Of a stretch of 64,000 nt of DNA, positions 55,903-63,916 are shown one piece after another (within the stretch, counting starts at the first letter, position 1; each line of letters begins with the position of its first letter). This DNA is from Saccharopolyspora hirsuta (lineage in GTDB: Bacteria; Actinomycetota; Actinomycetes; Mycobacteriales; Pseudonocardiaceae), in the NCBI RefSeq assembly GCF_008630535.1, contig NZ_VWPH01000003.1, positions 124,001 to 188,000 on the forward strand, given 5' to 3'. The translations under genes were made by a program, and so were the position numbers. A model generated the notes under the pieces. It had not been told where the DNA came from. It worked only from the letters and a program-made list of their open reading frames with translations, and searched no databases.

Positions 55903-56430
55903 ATGACCCGCGAAGACAGTGAGGGCAGGCCGCAGGTGTTCGTGGTCGGCGAGGACGGCAAGCCGCTCGGCGCCATCGCCGAGGGCGAGCAGCCCGAGCG
56001 CGGCGAGGACATCAACGAGCTGGTCGAGCAGCCCGCCAAGGTGATGCGCATCGGCACGATGATCAAGCAGCTGCTGGAGGAGGTCCGGGCGGCGCCGCTG
56101 GACGAGGCCAGCCGCAGCCGCCTCAAGGAGATCCACCAGTCCTCCATCCGCGAGCTGGAGCAGGGCCTGGCCCCGGAGCTCATCGAGGAGCTGGAGCGGC
56201 TGTCGCTGCCGTTCGCCCAGGAGTCCACGCCGTCGGAGTCCGAGCTGCGGATCGCCCAGGCCCAGCTGGTCGGCTGGCTGGAGGGCCTGTTCCACGGCCT
56301 GCAGACGGCGCTGTTCGCCCAGCAGATGGCGGCCCGCGCCCAGCTGGAGCAGATGCGCCGCGGCCTGCCCGCGGGCGGCACCGGCGAGGCCGACCACGGC
56401 CCCACCCGCGGCACCGGCCAGTACCTGTGA
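55903..56430 (+). CDS. bpa: Bacterial proteasome activator Bpa (DUF2587; Rv3780-like)
   Basis: A 175-residue protein: a disordered acidic N-terminus, a four-helix DUF2587 core (INELVEQPAKVMRIGTMIKQLLEEVRAAPLDEASRSRLKEIHQSSIRELEQGLAPELIEELERLSLPF ... SELRIAQAQLVGWLEGLFHGLQTALFAQQMAARAQLEQM) and the C-terminal GQYL, the motif that docks Bpa rings on the 20S proteasome and opens its gate. It passes unfolded substrates to the proteasome without ATP. The gene sits in the arabinogalactan region as in M. tuberculosis, and a 20-bp perfect hairpin follows the stop. Confidence 0.96.
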   Translation: MTREDSEGRPQVFVVGEDGKPLGAIAEGEQPERGEDINELVEQPAKVMRIGTMIKQLLEEVRAAPLDEASRSRLKEIHQSSIRELEQGLAPELIEELERLSLPFAQESTPSESELRIAQAQLVGWLEGLFHGLQTALFAQQMAARAQLEQMRRGLPAGGTGEADHGPTRGTGQYL

Positions 56431-56434
56431 GGCG

Positions 56435-56505
56435 CCGGGGTGGCCGCAGTTTCAACTGAAACTGCGGCCACCCCGGGGGGAAGTTCACAGTTTCAATTGG
56501 AACTG
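56435..56505. repeat. Short palindrome-pair repeat 2, with terminator of bpa
   Basis: A perfect palindrome with 20-base arms (56435-56454 and 56457-56476) starts 5 bases after the bpa stop; a second, CAGTTTCAATTGGAACTG (56488-56505), follows after 11 bases. The pair matches the left end of repeat copy C. Confidence 0.85.
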
Positions 56506-56617
56506 CGGTTTCCGGGCGGCCCGCGCACGGTGCGTGGGGGTGCCCCGCCGGGTGGTTGCACCGTGGAGTGATGCCCTGGCCCGGAGGGCACTCCATCGAT
56601 CGGTACTCTGACGCACT

Positions 56618-57481
56618 GTGCAGTCCACGAGCACGGTAGACCGCCCAGAGGCTCCGCCCGAGACTTCGTCGCAGACCTGGCGGAAAGCCTTCAAGGACAT
56701 CAGTGACGCCCTCAGCCAGCGACAGCTGTGGGCGCACCTAGGCTGGCAGGACATCAAGCAGCGCTATCGGCGCTCGGTGATCGGCCCGCTGTGGATCACC
56801 ATCAGCATGGCCGTCACGGTCACCGCGCTCGGCCTGCTGTACTCGCAGCTGTTCGGCATGAAGCTGGAAGACCACCTGCCGTACCTGGCGGTCGGGTTCA
56901 TCATCTGGGGCTTCATCTCCAACTGCGTCAACGAGGGCTCCGAGGTCTTCATCTCGAACGAGGGGCTGATCAAGCAGCTCCCCGCCCCGGTCACGATCCA
57001 CGTGCTGCGGCTGCTGTGGCGGCAGGTGCTCTTCTTCGCGCACAACCTCGCCGTCTACTTCGTGCTCCTGCTGCTCTTCCCGAAGCCGCTGTCCCTCACC
57101 GCGCTGCTGGCCATCCCGGCGTTCGCGCTGATCGCGATCAACGGCGCCTGGGTGATCATCGTGGTGGGCACCATCTCGACCCGGTTCCGGGACATCCCGC
57201 CGGTCACGCAGAGCATCGTGCAGCTGATGTTCTTCATGACGCCGATCGTGTGGAACTACGACCAGTTCCGGGCGCACGAGAACCCGGCGATCGCCGAGCG
57301 CGCCAGGCTGGCCGAGCTCAACCCCTTCATGCACTTCCTGGAGATCGTCCGCCAGCCGATGCTGGGCAGCCCGATCGTCTGGCACCACTGGCTGGTCGTC
57401 GGCGTGTTCACCGTCGTGGGGTGGGCGGTGGCCCTGGTCGTCCTGCGCAACTACCGCGCCCGCGTCTCCTACTGGGTCTGA
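56618..57481 (+). CDS. wzm: ABC-2 permease of the galactan exporter (Wzm/RfbD; Rv3783-like)
   Basis: A 287-residue membrane protein: a soluble lead, the ABC-2 family entry QRQLWAHLGWQDIKQRYRRSVIGPLWITISMAVTVTALGLLYSQLFGM, six predicted helices and the FMTPIVWNYDQF segment typical of polysaccharide exporters. With the following ATPase it should flip the lipid-linked galactan precursor to the outside. GTG 56618 gives a short N-terminus without homology. It is the first of four co-directional genes (wzm, wzt, glfT1, emb); wzt starts 14 bases on. Confidence 0.95.
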   Translation: MQSTSTVDRPEAPPETSSQTWRKAFKDISDALSQRQLWAHLGWQDIKQRYRRSVIGPLWITISMAVTVTALGLLYSQLFGMKLEDHLPYLAVGFIIWGFISNCVNEGSEVFISNEGLIKQLPAPVTIHVLRLLWRQVLFFAHNLAVYFVLLLLFPKPLSLTALLAIPAFALIAINGAWVIIVVGTISTRFRDIPPVTQSIVQLMFFMTPIVWNYDQFRAHENPAIAERARLAELNPFMHFLEIVRQPMLGSPIVWHHWLVVGVFTVVGWAVALVVLRNYRARVSYWV

Positions 57482-57495
57482 GTGAGGTCCGAACT

Positions 57496-58314
57496 GTGGT
57501 CAGCATCGACGTCTGGAACGCAGCGGTCGACTTCCCGATCTTCGACGCGAAGTCCCGCTCGCTGAAGAAGGCCGTGCTCGGCAAGGCCGGTGGCAAGATC
57601 GGCACCGACAGCCGGGTGCCGATCATCGAGGCGCTGCACGACATCGACCTGTCGCTGCGGCACGGCGACCGGGTGGCCCTGGTCGGCCACAACGGCGCGG
57701 GCAAGTCCACCCTGCTGCGGCTGCTCAGCGGCATCTACGAGCCGACCCGGGGCAGCGCGCGGGTGGTCGGCAAGGTCGCGCCGGTGTTCGACCTCGGCGT
57801 GGGCATGGACCCGGAGATCTCCGGCTACGAGAACATCATCATCCGCGGCCTCTTCCTGGGCATGACCCGCAAGGAGATGGAGAAGCGGATCGACGACATC
57901 GCCGAGTTCACCGAGCTCGGCGACTACCTGGCGATGCCGCTGCGCACCTACTCCACCGGGATGCGGGTGCGGCTGGCGCTCGGCGTGGTGACCTCGATCG
58001 ACCCGGAGATCCTGATCCTGGACGAGGGCATCGGCGCGGTGGACGCGGAGTTCCTGGAGAAGGCGCGCGACCGGCTCAACGACCTGGTCAAGCGGTCCGG
58101 CATCCTGGTGTTCGCCTCGCACTCCGACGAGTTCCTGATCGAGCTGTGCAGCACCGCCATCTGGATGGACAAGGGCGGCATCCGCGAGCAGGGATCGCTG
58201 CGCGAGGTCCTGACGCACTACAAGGGGTACGACCCCTTCGAGCACCTCAGCGAGGAAACCCTGGCCCGGATCGGCGAGTCCGCGGCCACGATCGGGAGCA
58301 AAGAAGGCGCATGA
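57496..58314 (+). CDS. wzt: ABC ATPase of the galactan exporter (Wzt/RfbE; Rv3781-like)
   Basis: A 272-residue ATPase: Walker A GHNGAGKST, Q-loop/VFDLGVGMDPEISGYENI segment typical of Wzt, signature YSTGMRVRLALGV, Walker B EILILDEGIGAVD and switch FASHSDEF. The short C-terminus (no carbohydrate-binding domain) groups it with the mycobacterial galactan exporter. GTG 57496 follows GAGGT. The stop overlaps the glfT1 start (ATGA), linking export and synthesis. Confidence 0.95.
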   Translation: MVSIDVWNAAVDFPIFDAKSRSLKKAVLGKAGGKIGTDSRVPIIEALHDIDLSLRHGDRVALVGHNGAGKSTLLRLLSGIYEPTRGSARVVGKVAPVFDLGVGMDPEISGYENIIIRGLFLGMTRKEMEKRIDDIAEFTELGDYLAMPLRTYSTGMRVRLALGVVTSIDPEILILDEGIGAVDAEFLEKARDRLNDLVKRSGILVFASHSDEFLIELCSTAIWMDKGGIREQGSLREVLTHYKGYDPFEHLSEETLARIGESAATIGSKEGA

Positions 58315-59225
58315 GCACCGACTCCGCACAGCAGCTGCCCGCCGGGTCCGTAGTCGCGGTGATCGTCACCAGACACCGTCGCGAGCTGCTGGCCGAGTCC
58401 CTGAAGGTCATCGCGAGCCAAACCCGGCTGCCGGACCACCTGGTGGTGGTCGACAACGGGCCCGACCAGTCCGCCGAGGACGTGGTGGCGGACTGCCCGA
58501 TCCCGTCGACCTACATCGGGTCGCAGCGCAACCTGGGCGGTGCGGGCGGCTTCGCACTCGGCATGCTGACCGCGCTGGCGCTGGGCGCCGAGTGGGTGTG
58601 GCTGGGCGACGACGACGGGCGCCCGGCCGACGAGCACGCGCTGGAGACGCTGCTGGACGTCGCCACCAAGCGGCGGCTGGCCGCGGTGTCGCCGGTGGTG
58701 GTCAACATCGACACCCCGGACAAGCTGGCGTTCCCGCTGCGCCGCGGGCTGACCTGGAAGCGGCGGGTCAGCGAGCTCGGCGACGGCGACTTCCTGCCCG
58801 GCATCGCCTCGCTGTTCAACGGCGCGCTGTTCCGCGCCTCGACGCTGGACGTGGTGGGCGTGCCGGACTACCGGCTGTTCTTCCGCGGTGACGAGGTGGA
58901 GATCCACCGGCGCGTGCTGCGCTCCGGGCTGCCGTTCGGCACCACGCTGAAGACCCGGTTCCTGCACCCGGACGGCTCGGCGGAGTTCAAGCCGATGCTG
59001 GGCGGCCGGTTCCACGCGCAGGACCCGTCGGACGCGAACAAGCGCTACTACACCTACCGGAACCGGGGCTACCTGCTGTCCCAGCCGGGGATGCGCAAGA
59101 TCGGCGCGCTCGAGGTGATCCGCTTCGGGCTCTACTTCGTGGGGCAGAAGCGCGATCCGAAGGCCTTCAAGGAATGGCTGCGCCTGGTCCGCCAGGGCCA
59201 GCGGGAGCAGTTCTTCCGCCGTTGA
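58311..59225 (+). CDS. glfT1: Galactofuranosyltransferase GlfT1 (Rv3782-like)
   Basis: A 304-residue family 2 GT-A enzyme: VVAVIVTRHRRELLAESLKVIASQTRLPDHLVVVDNGP, GSQRNLGGAGGFALGMLTALALGAEWVWLGDDDGRP with the metal-binding DDD, a substrate loop RVSELGDGDFLPGIASLFNGALFRASTLD and FFRGDEVEIHRRVLRSG with the general base region. GlfT1 adds the first two galactofuranose units to the rhamnosyl linker lipid. It is translationally coupled to wzt. A long palindrome follows the stop. Confidence 0.95.
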   Translation: MSTDSAQQLPAGSVVAVIVTRHRRELLAESLKVIASQTRLPDHLVVVDNGPDQSAEDVVADCPIPSTYIGSQRNLGGAGGFALGMLTALALGAEWVWLGDDDGRPADEHALETLLDVATKRRLAAVSPVVVNIDTPDKLAFPLRRGLTWKRRVSELGDGDFLPGIASLFNGALFRASTLDVVGVPDYRLFFRGDEVEIHRRVLRSGLPFGTTLKTRFLHPDGSAEFKPMLGGRFHAQDPSDANKRYYTYRNRGYLLSQPGMRKIGALEVIRFGLYFVGQKRDPKAFKEWLRLVRQGQREQFFRR

Positions 59226-59230
59226 TTCGG

Positions 59231-59274
59231 TCGTGAGTACGTAACAGTGTTCGAACACCGTTACGCACTCACGA
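59231..59274 (+). terminator. 44-bp near-perfect palindrome between glfT1 and emb
   Basis: TCGTGAGT and ACTCACGA outer arms, CGTAAC/GTTACG and GTGTTC/GAACAC inner arms, two mismatched pairs. It starts 6 bases after the glfT1 stop. Its outer arm is related to the palindromes at 2017-2064 and 23925-23968. Confidence 0.8.
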
Positions 59275-59407
59275 CAACGTCACGAATTGCTGAGAACGAC
59301 CTGAGAGCAACCTGAGTCCGCAGCTCACGGGGTTGGCCGAGGTGTTCCTCTGCACACCCGCGGAACGCACCGAAAGGGCCCGGACCAGCAACTACTATTC
59401 TCCACCC

Positions 59408-62400
59408 GTGCTCAGTGGCCAGGAGGAAAGCCGCCGAACGGACGATGCGTCGGCGCGCACCGAGACGAACCCGCAACCGTCCGCGAAGCGGCTCAAGCTG
59501 TTCGCGACGGTCTTCGGACTGGTCGGCACGGTGCTCGCCCTGGCGGTGCCCTTCCTCCCGGTCAACTACGACATCACCACGCTGAAGTGGCCGACGGCCG
59601 AGGGCACCAAGTCGGTGTCCGCACCGCTGATGAGCTACTCGCCGGTCTGGCTGAAGGCCGACATCCCGTGCGCCTCGGCGCGCAGCCTCGACGCGCGCAC
59701 CAACGGCCCCGGCACCCTGCTGAGCACCAACCCGCCGTCGTCGGACTACGGCAACCTGACCGGGTTAGTGCTCCAGGTCGACAACGGTCACCTGACGCTG
59801 CTCAACAAGGGCCAGCAGATCGGCACGGTGCCGCTGCCCGAGGGCAACTGCACGATCTCGCTGCACTCCGACGCCTACGAGACCACCGCCACCGTCGGCA
59901 ACGAGTCGCTGGCCAAGCTGAGCGGCGACCAGCGCCCGCAGCTGACCGGCATCTACTCCGGCCTCAACGACGCCATCGACGACGTGCGCGGCCTGTCCTT
60001 CGAGGCCCGCGTCGACAACCGCTACGAGAGCCAGGCGACCACCATCAAGCTCGCCGCGATGGGGCTGGCCGTGGCGGCGTTCATCGGCTCGGTGGTGTGC
60101 CTGCGGCGGCTGGACGTGCGCGCCGGGCGCCGTCCCCCGAAGTGGGCCCCGGCGGGCTGGTGGAAGCCGACGTTCCGCGACGCCTCGGTGATCGGGGCGC
60201 TCGTCGTCTGGTGGGCCATGGGCGCCATGACCTCGGACGACGGCTACATCCTGAACATCGCGCGAGCGCGCGAGAGCTTCGGGTACGTCAGCAACTACTA
60301 CCGCTGGTTCGGCGGCCCGGAAGCGCCGTTCGGCTGGTTCTACGAGCTCTACGCGCTGTGGGTGCAGATCTCCACCGCGACCCCGTGGGTGCGGCTGCCC
60401 GCGCTGCTGATGGGCATCGTGTCCTGGCTGCTGATCAGCCGCGAGGTGCTGCCCCGGCTCGGCCAGCAGGTGCGGCGCTCCAACGCCGCCGGTTGGGCCG
60501 CTGCCGCGGTGTTCCTGGCCTTCTGGCTGCCGTACAACAACGGTCTGCGGCCCGAGCCGGTCGTGGTGCTGTTCTCGCTGCTGGCGCTGTGCGCCGTCGA
60601 GCGCGCCGTGGCCACCGGGCGGCTGATGCCCGCCGCGCTGGGCCTGGTCGTGGCCGCGCTGTCGGTGGGTGCGAACCCGCACGGCCTGGTGTCCGTGCTG
60701 CCGTTCATCGCCGCGCTGAAGCCGCTGTTCCGGCTGGTCCGCAAGCGGGCGCAGGAGTTCGGCTGGCTGCCGGTGCTGGCCCCGATCGCCGCGTCCGGGT
60801 TCGTGATCCTGGCCCTGGTGTTCTCCGACCAGACCTTCAAGTCGGTCATGGACGCCACCGAGCTGCGCACCGACCTCGGCCCGAGCCAGAGCTGGTACGA
60901 GGAGCTCAGCCGCTACAACCTGCTGTTCAGCCCGACGCCGGACGGCTCCATGACCCGGCGCTTCCCGGTGCTGCTGGTGATCCTGTGCCTGGTGACCTGC
61001 GCGGTCGTGCTGCTGCGCCGCGGCCGGATCCGGGGTGCCGCGCTGGGCCCGAGCCGACGGCTGCTGGCGATCACCGCGATGGCCTTCGGCGTGCTGGTGC
61101 TGACCCCCACCAAGTGGTCCCACCACTTCGGCATCTTCGCCGCCTTCGGCGGAGCGCTGGCCGCGCTGACGGCGTTGGCCACCAGCAGCACGGTGCTGCG
61201 GTCCAAGCGCAACCGCGCGGTGTTCGTCGCGATGCTGATGGTGATCCTGGCGTTCGCGGCCACCGGGCCCAACGCCTGGTGGTACGTCTCGGGCTGGGGC
61301 GTGCCCTGGTTCAACATGCCGCCGCAGCTCGCGGGCTACAAGCTGAGCACGATCTTCCTGGTCTTCGCGGCCATCGCGCTGATCGTGGCGTTCATCGAGC
61401 ACCTGCGCATCGACGAGAACAACCCCAAGGTGGTCGACGAGCGCTTCGGGCGCGAGGAGAAGCGCAGCCGCGCGCTGCGGCTGGGCACCGCGCCGCTGTC
61501 GATCGTGTGCGCGCTGCTGGTGCTGTTCGAGCTGGCCAACTTCGGCAAGGTCATCCAGAAGCAGTGGGGCAGCTACAGCATGGGTGCCGACAACGTGAAG
61601 CAGATCGTCGGATCGAGCTGCGGGTTGTCGGACTACGTCTACGTCGAGACCAACCCGCAGTCCGGGATGCTGCGGGTGTCCCCCGAGCAGCCGTCGAAGG
61701 GCGCGCCGTCGCAGGACGTGCGCATCCCGATCCCGCCAACGCGGCTGGAGGGCAAGGAGGACATCGACCAGTACATGCGGGCCAAGATGGTCGGCTTCAA
61801 CCGGCCCGGCCTGCCCGCCGGTGACGGCACCGACCCGCAGGAGCCCGACTGGAAGCCGCCGCACCAGTTCGGCAACGACCGGGCGCCGGTGTGGGGCAGC
61901 TACGACCAGGCCGGTACCGGCACCGGCGAGCTGCGCACCCAGTGGTACGACCTGCCGGAGCGGGCCAAGACCGGCGAGGTGCCGGTGGTGATCTCGCTGG
62001 CCGGCAACGAGTTCGGGGCGAACTCGATCTCGCTGGAGTTCGGCCACGACACCCCGGAGGGCTTCCTGATCACCGCGCGCAAGTACGTGGTGCAGCCGGG
62101 CGGCCCGGGCTGGCGGGACTTCCGCTACACCGTCGGCGGGCTGTCCGAGGGCGCCACCAAGATGCGCGTGGTGGCCACGGACAACTCGGTGGGCCCGAAC
62201 GGCTGGATCGCGATCAGCGCCCCGCGCGCGCCGCAGCTGGTGAACATGACCGACTTCGTCGGCGACCAGCCGACGTTCGTGGAGTGGACCGCGGCCCTGG
62301 TGCACCCGTGCCTGCAGCTGCCGGGCGTGCACAACGGCGTGGCGGAGATCCCGAAGTTCCGGGTGTCGGCCGGTGCCGAGGTGCGCGACGTCGGCCAGGG

Positions 62401-62710
62401 CTGGTCCTCGCCGGACGCGGGCGGCCCGTTCGGCTGGCTGAACGTGGCGACCAGCATGCGCGAGCTGCCGACGTACCTGAAGAACAACATCCACCGGGAC
62501 TGGGGCTCGCTGTACGCGGTCGACCCGTACGAGCCGGACGCCCTGCCCGCGCAGGCGGCGATGGACGTGCACCGCGAAACGCACTGGGGCACCTGGACGC
62601 CGGGCCCGCTGTCGAAGACGGTCCACCTGCCGGGCGACGTCCCGAGCAGCGACGACCGCAACGACGTCAAGGGCTTCGAACCGCCCGAGGAGCAAGAACC
62701 CGAGCAGTGA
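59408..62710 (+). CDS. Arabinosyltransferase of the EmbA/B/C family
   Basis: An 1100-residue GT-C enzyme: a first helix (LKLFATVFGLVGTVLALAVPFL), an extracellular lectin-like domain (about 55-225), a multi-helix core (about 225-720) whose first loop has WWAMGAMTSDDGYILNIARARESFGYVSNYYRWFGGPEAPFGW with the catalytic DD pair, and a C-terminal carbohydrate-binding domain with ADNVKQIVGSSCGLSDYVYVE and the FRYTVGG/PFGWLNVATSMRELP blocks. It adds arabinofuranose from decaprenyl-phosphoarabinose to galactan. Whether it is EmbA-, B- or C-like cannot be told; only one copy is present here. GTG 59408 is the first start consistent with the family; a 25-codon longer form lacks support. Confidence 0.95.
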   Translation: MLSGQEESRRTDDASARTETNPQPSAKRLKLFATVFGLVGTVLALAVPFLPVNYDITTLKWPTAEGTKSVSAPLMSYSPVWLKADIPCASARSLDARTNGPGTLLSTNPPSSDYGNLTGLVLQVDNGHLTLLNKGQQIGTVPLPEGNCTISLHSDAYETTATVGNESLAKLSGDQRPQLTGIYSGLNDAIDDVRGLSFEARVDNRYESQATTIKLAAMGLAVAAFIGSVVCLRRLDVRAGRRPPKWAPAGWWKPTFRDASVIGALVVWWAMGAMTSDDGYILNIARARESFGYVSNYYRWFGGPEAPFGWFYELYALWVQISTATPWVRLPALLMGIVSWLLISREVLPRLGQQVRRSNAAGWAAAAVFLAFWLPYNNGLRPEPVVVLFSLLALCAVERAVATGRLMPAALGLVVAALSVGANPHGLVSVLPFIAALKPLFRLVRKRAQEFGWLPVLAPIAASGFVILALVFSDQTFKSVMDATELRTDLGPSQSWYEELSRYNLLFSPTPDGSMTRRFPVLLVILCLVTCAVVLLRRGRIRGAALGPSRRLLAITAMAFGVLVLTPTKWSHHFGIFAAFGGALAALTALATSSTVLRSKRNRAVFVAMLMVILAFAATGPNAWWYVSGWGVPWFNMPPQLAGYKLSTIFLVFAAIALIVAFIEHLRIDENNPKVVDERFGREEKRSRALRLGTAPLSIVCALLVLFELANFGKVIQKQWGSYSMGADNVKQIVGSSCGLSDYVYVETNPQSGMLRVSPEQPSKGAPSQDVRIPIPPTRLEGKEDIDQYMRAKMVGFNRPGLPAGDGTDPQEPDWKPPHQFGNDRAPVWGSYDQAGTGTGELRTQWYDLPERAKTGEVPVVISLAGNEFGANSISLEFGHDTPEGFLITARKYVVQPGGPGWRDFRYTVGGLSEGATKMRVVATDNSVGPNGWIAISAPRAPQLVNMTDFVGDQPTFVEWTAALVHPCLQLPGVHNGVAEIPKFRVSAGAEVRDVGQGWSSPDAGGPFGWLNVATSMRELPTYLKNNIHRDWGSLYAVDPYEPDALPAQAAMDVHRETHWGTWTPGPLSKTVHLPGDVPSSDDRNDVKGFEPPEEQEPEQ

Positions 62711-62716
62711 CGGGGT

Positions 62717-62850
62717 GCGATTTCCATTGAGGTTTTCCAACCTCGTTCTGCGTGGCGGTGCCGGTGGCGGACGCCCTTCGCAGCTGCGGTCCACGGGCAG
62801 GATGAACAATTTCAATGGAAATCGGACGTCCGATTTCCATTGAAATCGCG
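62717..62850 (-). repeat. Dispersed structured repeat, copy E (inverted, internally deleted)
   Basis: About 134 bp: the GCGATTTCCATTGAGG end and the GTTTTCCAACCTCGTTCTGCG segment are joined directly to the other end (CAGCTGCGGTCCACGGGCAGG), skipping the core. It finishes in a perfect 38-bp palindrome (62809-62846). It lies between emb and the next gene. Confidence 0.8.
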
Positions 62851-63012
62851 TCCTCCCGGAGCCCCCGCCGGTACGCCGTTGGCGAAAAGTGCTGGTGAGC
62901 GGGGTTGCGGCCCTCTGCTGAGGGTGAAACGGGGTGTTCCGGCCGGGGCGGTCGTGGTGCTCTGGTGGCCGGGTCCTCGACGGTCGGGGACCGGTGCCGA
63001 TTGGGGGTTCCC

Positions 63013-63282
63013 ATGCCCGAAACGCGACCCGGCCTGGTGCTGCACATCGCCGGTGTCAGCCAGCCGCTGCACATCGCGCTCGACCAGGCCGAGGCGGACG
63101 CGCTGCGCGACGTGCTCGCCGACCTGATGGCCAACGGCGAGACGAAGGCGCTCACCACCGCCGACGGCGGCAGCTTCGCGGTGAACTTCGCGCACGTGGC
63201 CACGGCGCACGTCGAGACGACGCGCTCCGACGCCAACGCCTACGGCGCCCCGGCCCGGGGCACCGGCTTCCGCAACAACTGA
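63013..63282 (+). CDS. Uncharacterised 89-residue protein
   Basis: Not recognised. A soluble protein with a beta-rich core (LVLHIAGVSQPLHIALDQAEADALRDVLADLMANGETKALTTADGGSFAVNFAHVATAHVETT), in which VNFAHVATAHVE resembles ligand-less beta strands of small actinobacterial stress or DUF-type proteins. Start ATG 63013 is the first in the conserved-looking part. It follows repeat copy E and converges with the lipoprotein gene. Confidence 0.7.
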   Translation: MPETRPGLVLHIAGVSQPLHIALDQAEADALRDVLADLMANGETKALTTADGGSFAVNFAHVATAHVETTRSDANAYGAPARGTGFRNN

Positions 63283-63329
63283 CGCCTGCGGGGCCCTGTC
63301 GGCGAGGCCGGTCCTGGGGCGGGGGAAGT

Positions 63330-63392
63330 GCGATTTCGCGCGAAAACGGCATCGCGCACGCCTGCCGGTCGCCGATCTCGCGCGAAATCGCC
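63330..63392. repeat. Short palindrome-pair repeat 3
   Basis: GCGATTTCGCGCGAAAACGGC-type (63330-63350) and GCCGATCTCGCGCGAAATCGCC-type (63371-63392) palindromes, 20 bases apart, between convergent genes. Relative to the pair at 22302-22363 it is in the opposite orientation. Confidence 0.75.
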
Positions 63393-63409
63393 AGCCCCCG
63401 CTGCGCGGC

Positions 63410-63916
63410 TCAGTAGTCGCCGGGGCGGTTCGGGTCGAAGCCGACGGGCGGGTCGGCCTCCAGCTGGCCGTCGCGCACCCGGATCGTGTGCTGGGTCGGC
63501 GTGCCGCTCGGGCAGCAGCCCGGGTCGTCGGCGTTGTACACCGGGAACTCGACCCGGACCGCCGTGCCGTCCTGGGACAGGATGCGCACCATCCCGACGT
63601 CCATCCGGTGCACCAACCGCTGCCCGTCGAAGAAGAACACGGCCTGGCAGCGCCCGTTCGCGCTGCCCGTGCACATGGCGTGGATGGCCCGGACCGGTCC
63701 GGCGAGCTCGGCCCCCGGCGGCGTCGGGGTGAACCCGTCCGCCTCGATCGCGGCCAGCGCGGCGGCGAGGTCGAAGGCGTCGGCCTGCTGCGTCGGCGGT
63801 GCGGGCGGCGCCTGGGTCGGCGCCGGGGCTGGTGGCGGCTGCTCCCCTGCCGGGCTCTGACCGCAGCCTGCGAGCAGCACGACGAGAAGGGACAGCAGCC
63901 CTGCGAAACGACGCAC
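63410..63916 (-). CDS. LppP/LprE-family lipoprotein
   Basis: A 168-residue lipoprotein: lipobox LAGC near residue 18, a Pro/Ala/Gln-rich linker (about 20-45), and a globular domain with CTGSANGRCQAVFFFDGQRLV, VGMVRILSQDGTAVRVEFPVYNADDPGCCPSGTPTQHTIRVRDGQLE. The CCPSG motif and the four cysteines, probably two disulfides, are typical of the LppP/LprE family known from mycobacteria. Function unknown. Beyond its start to the window end only its upstream region is seen. Confidence 0.88.
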   Translation of the reverse strand: MRRFAGLLSLLVVLLAGCGQSPAGEQPPPAPAPTQAPPAPPTQQADAFDLAAALAAIEADGFTPTPPGAELAGPVRAIHAMCTGSANGRCQAVFFFDGQRLVHRMDVGMVRILSQDGTAVRVEFPVYNADDPGCCPSGTPTQHTIRVRDGQLEADPPVGFDPNRPGDY

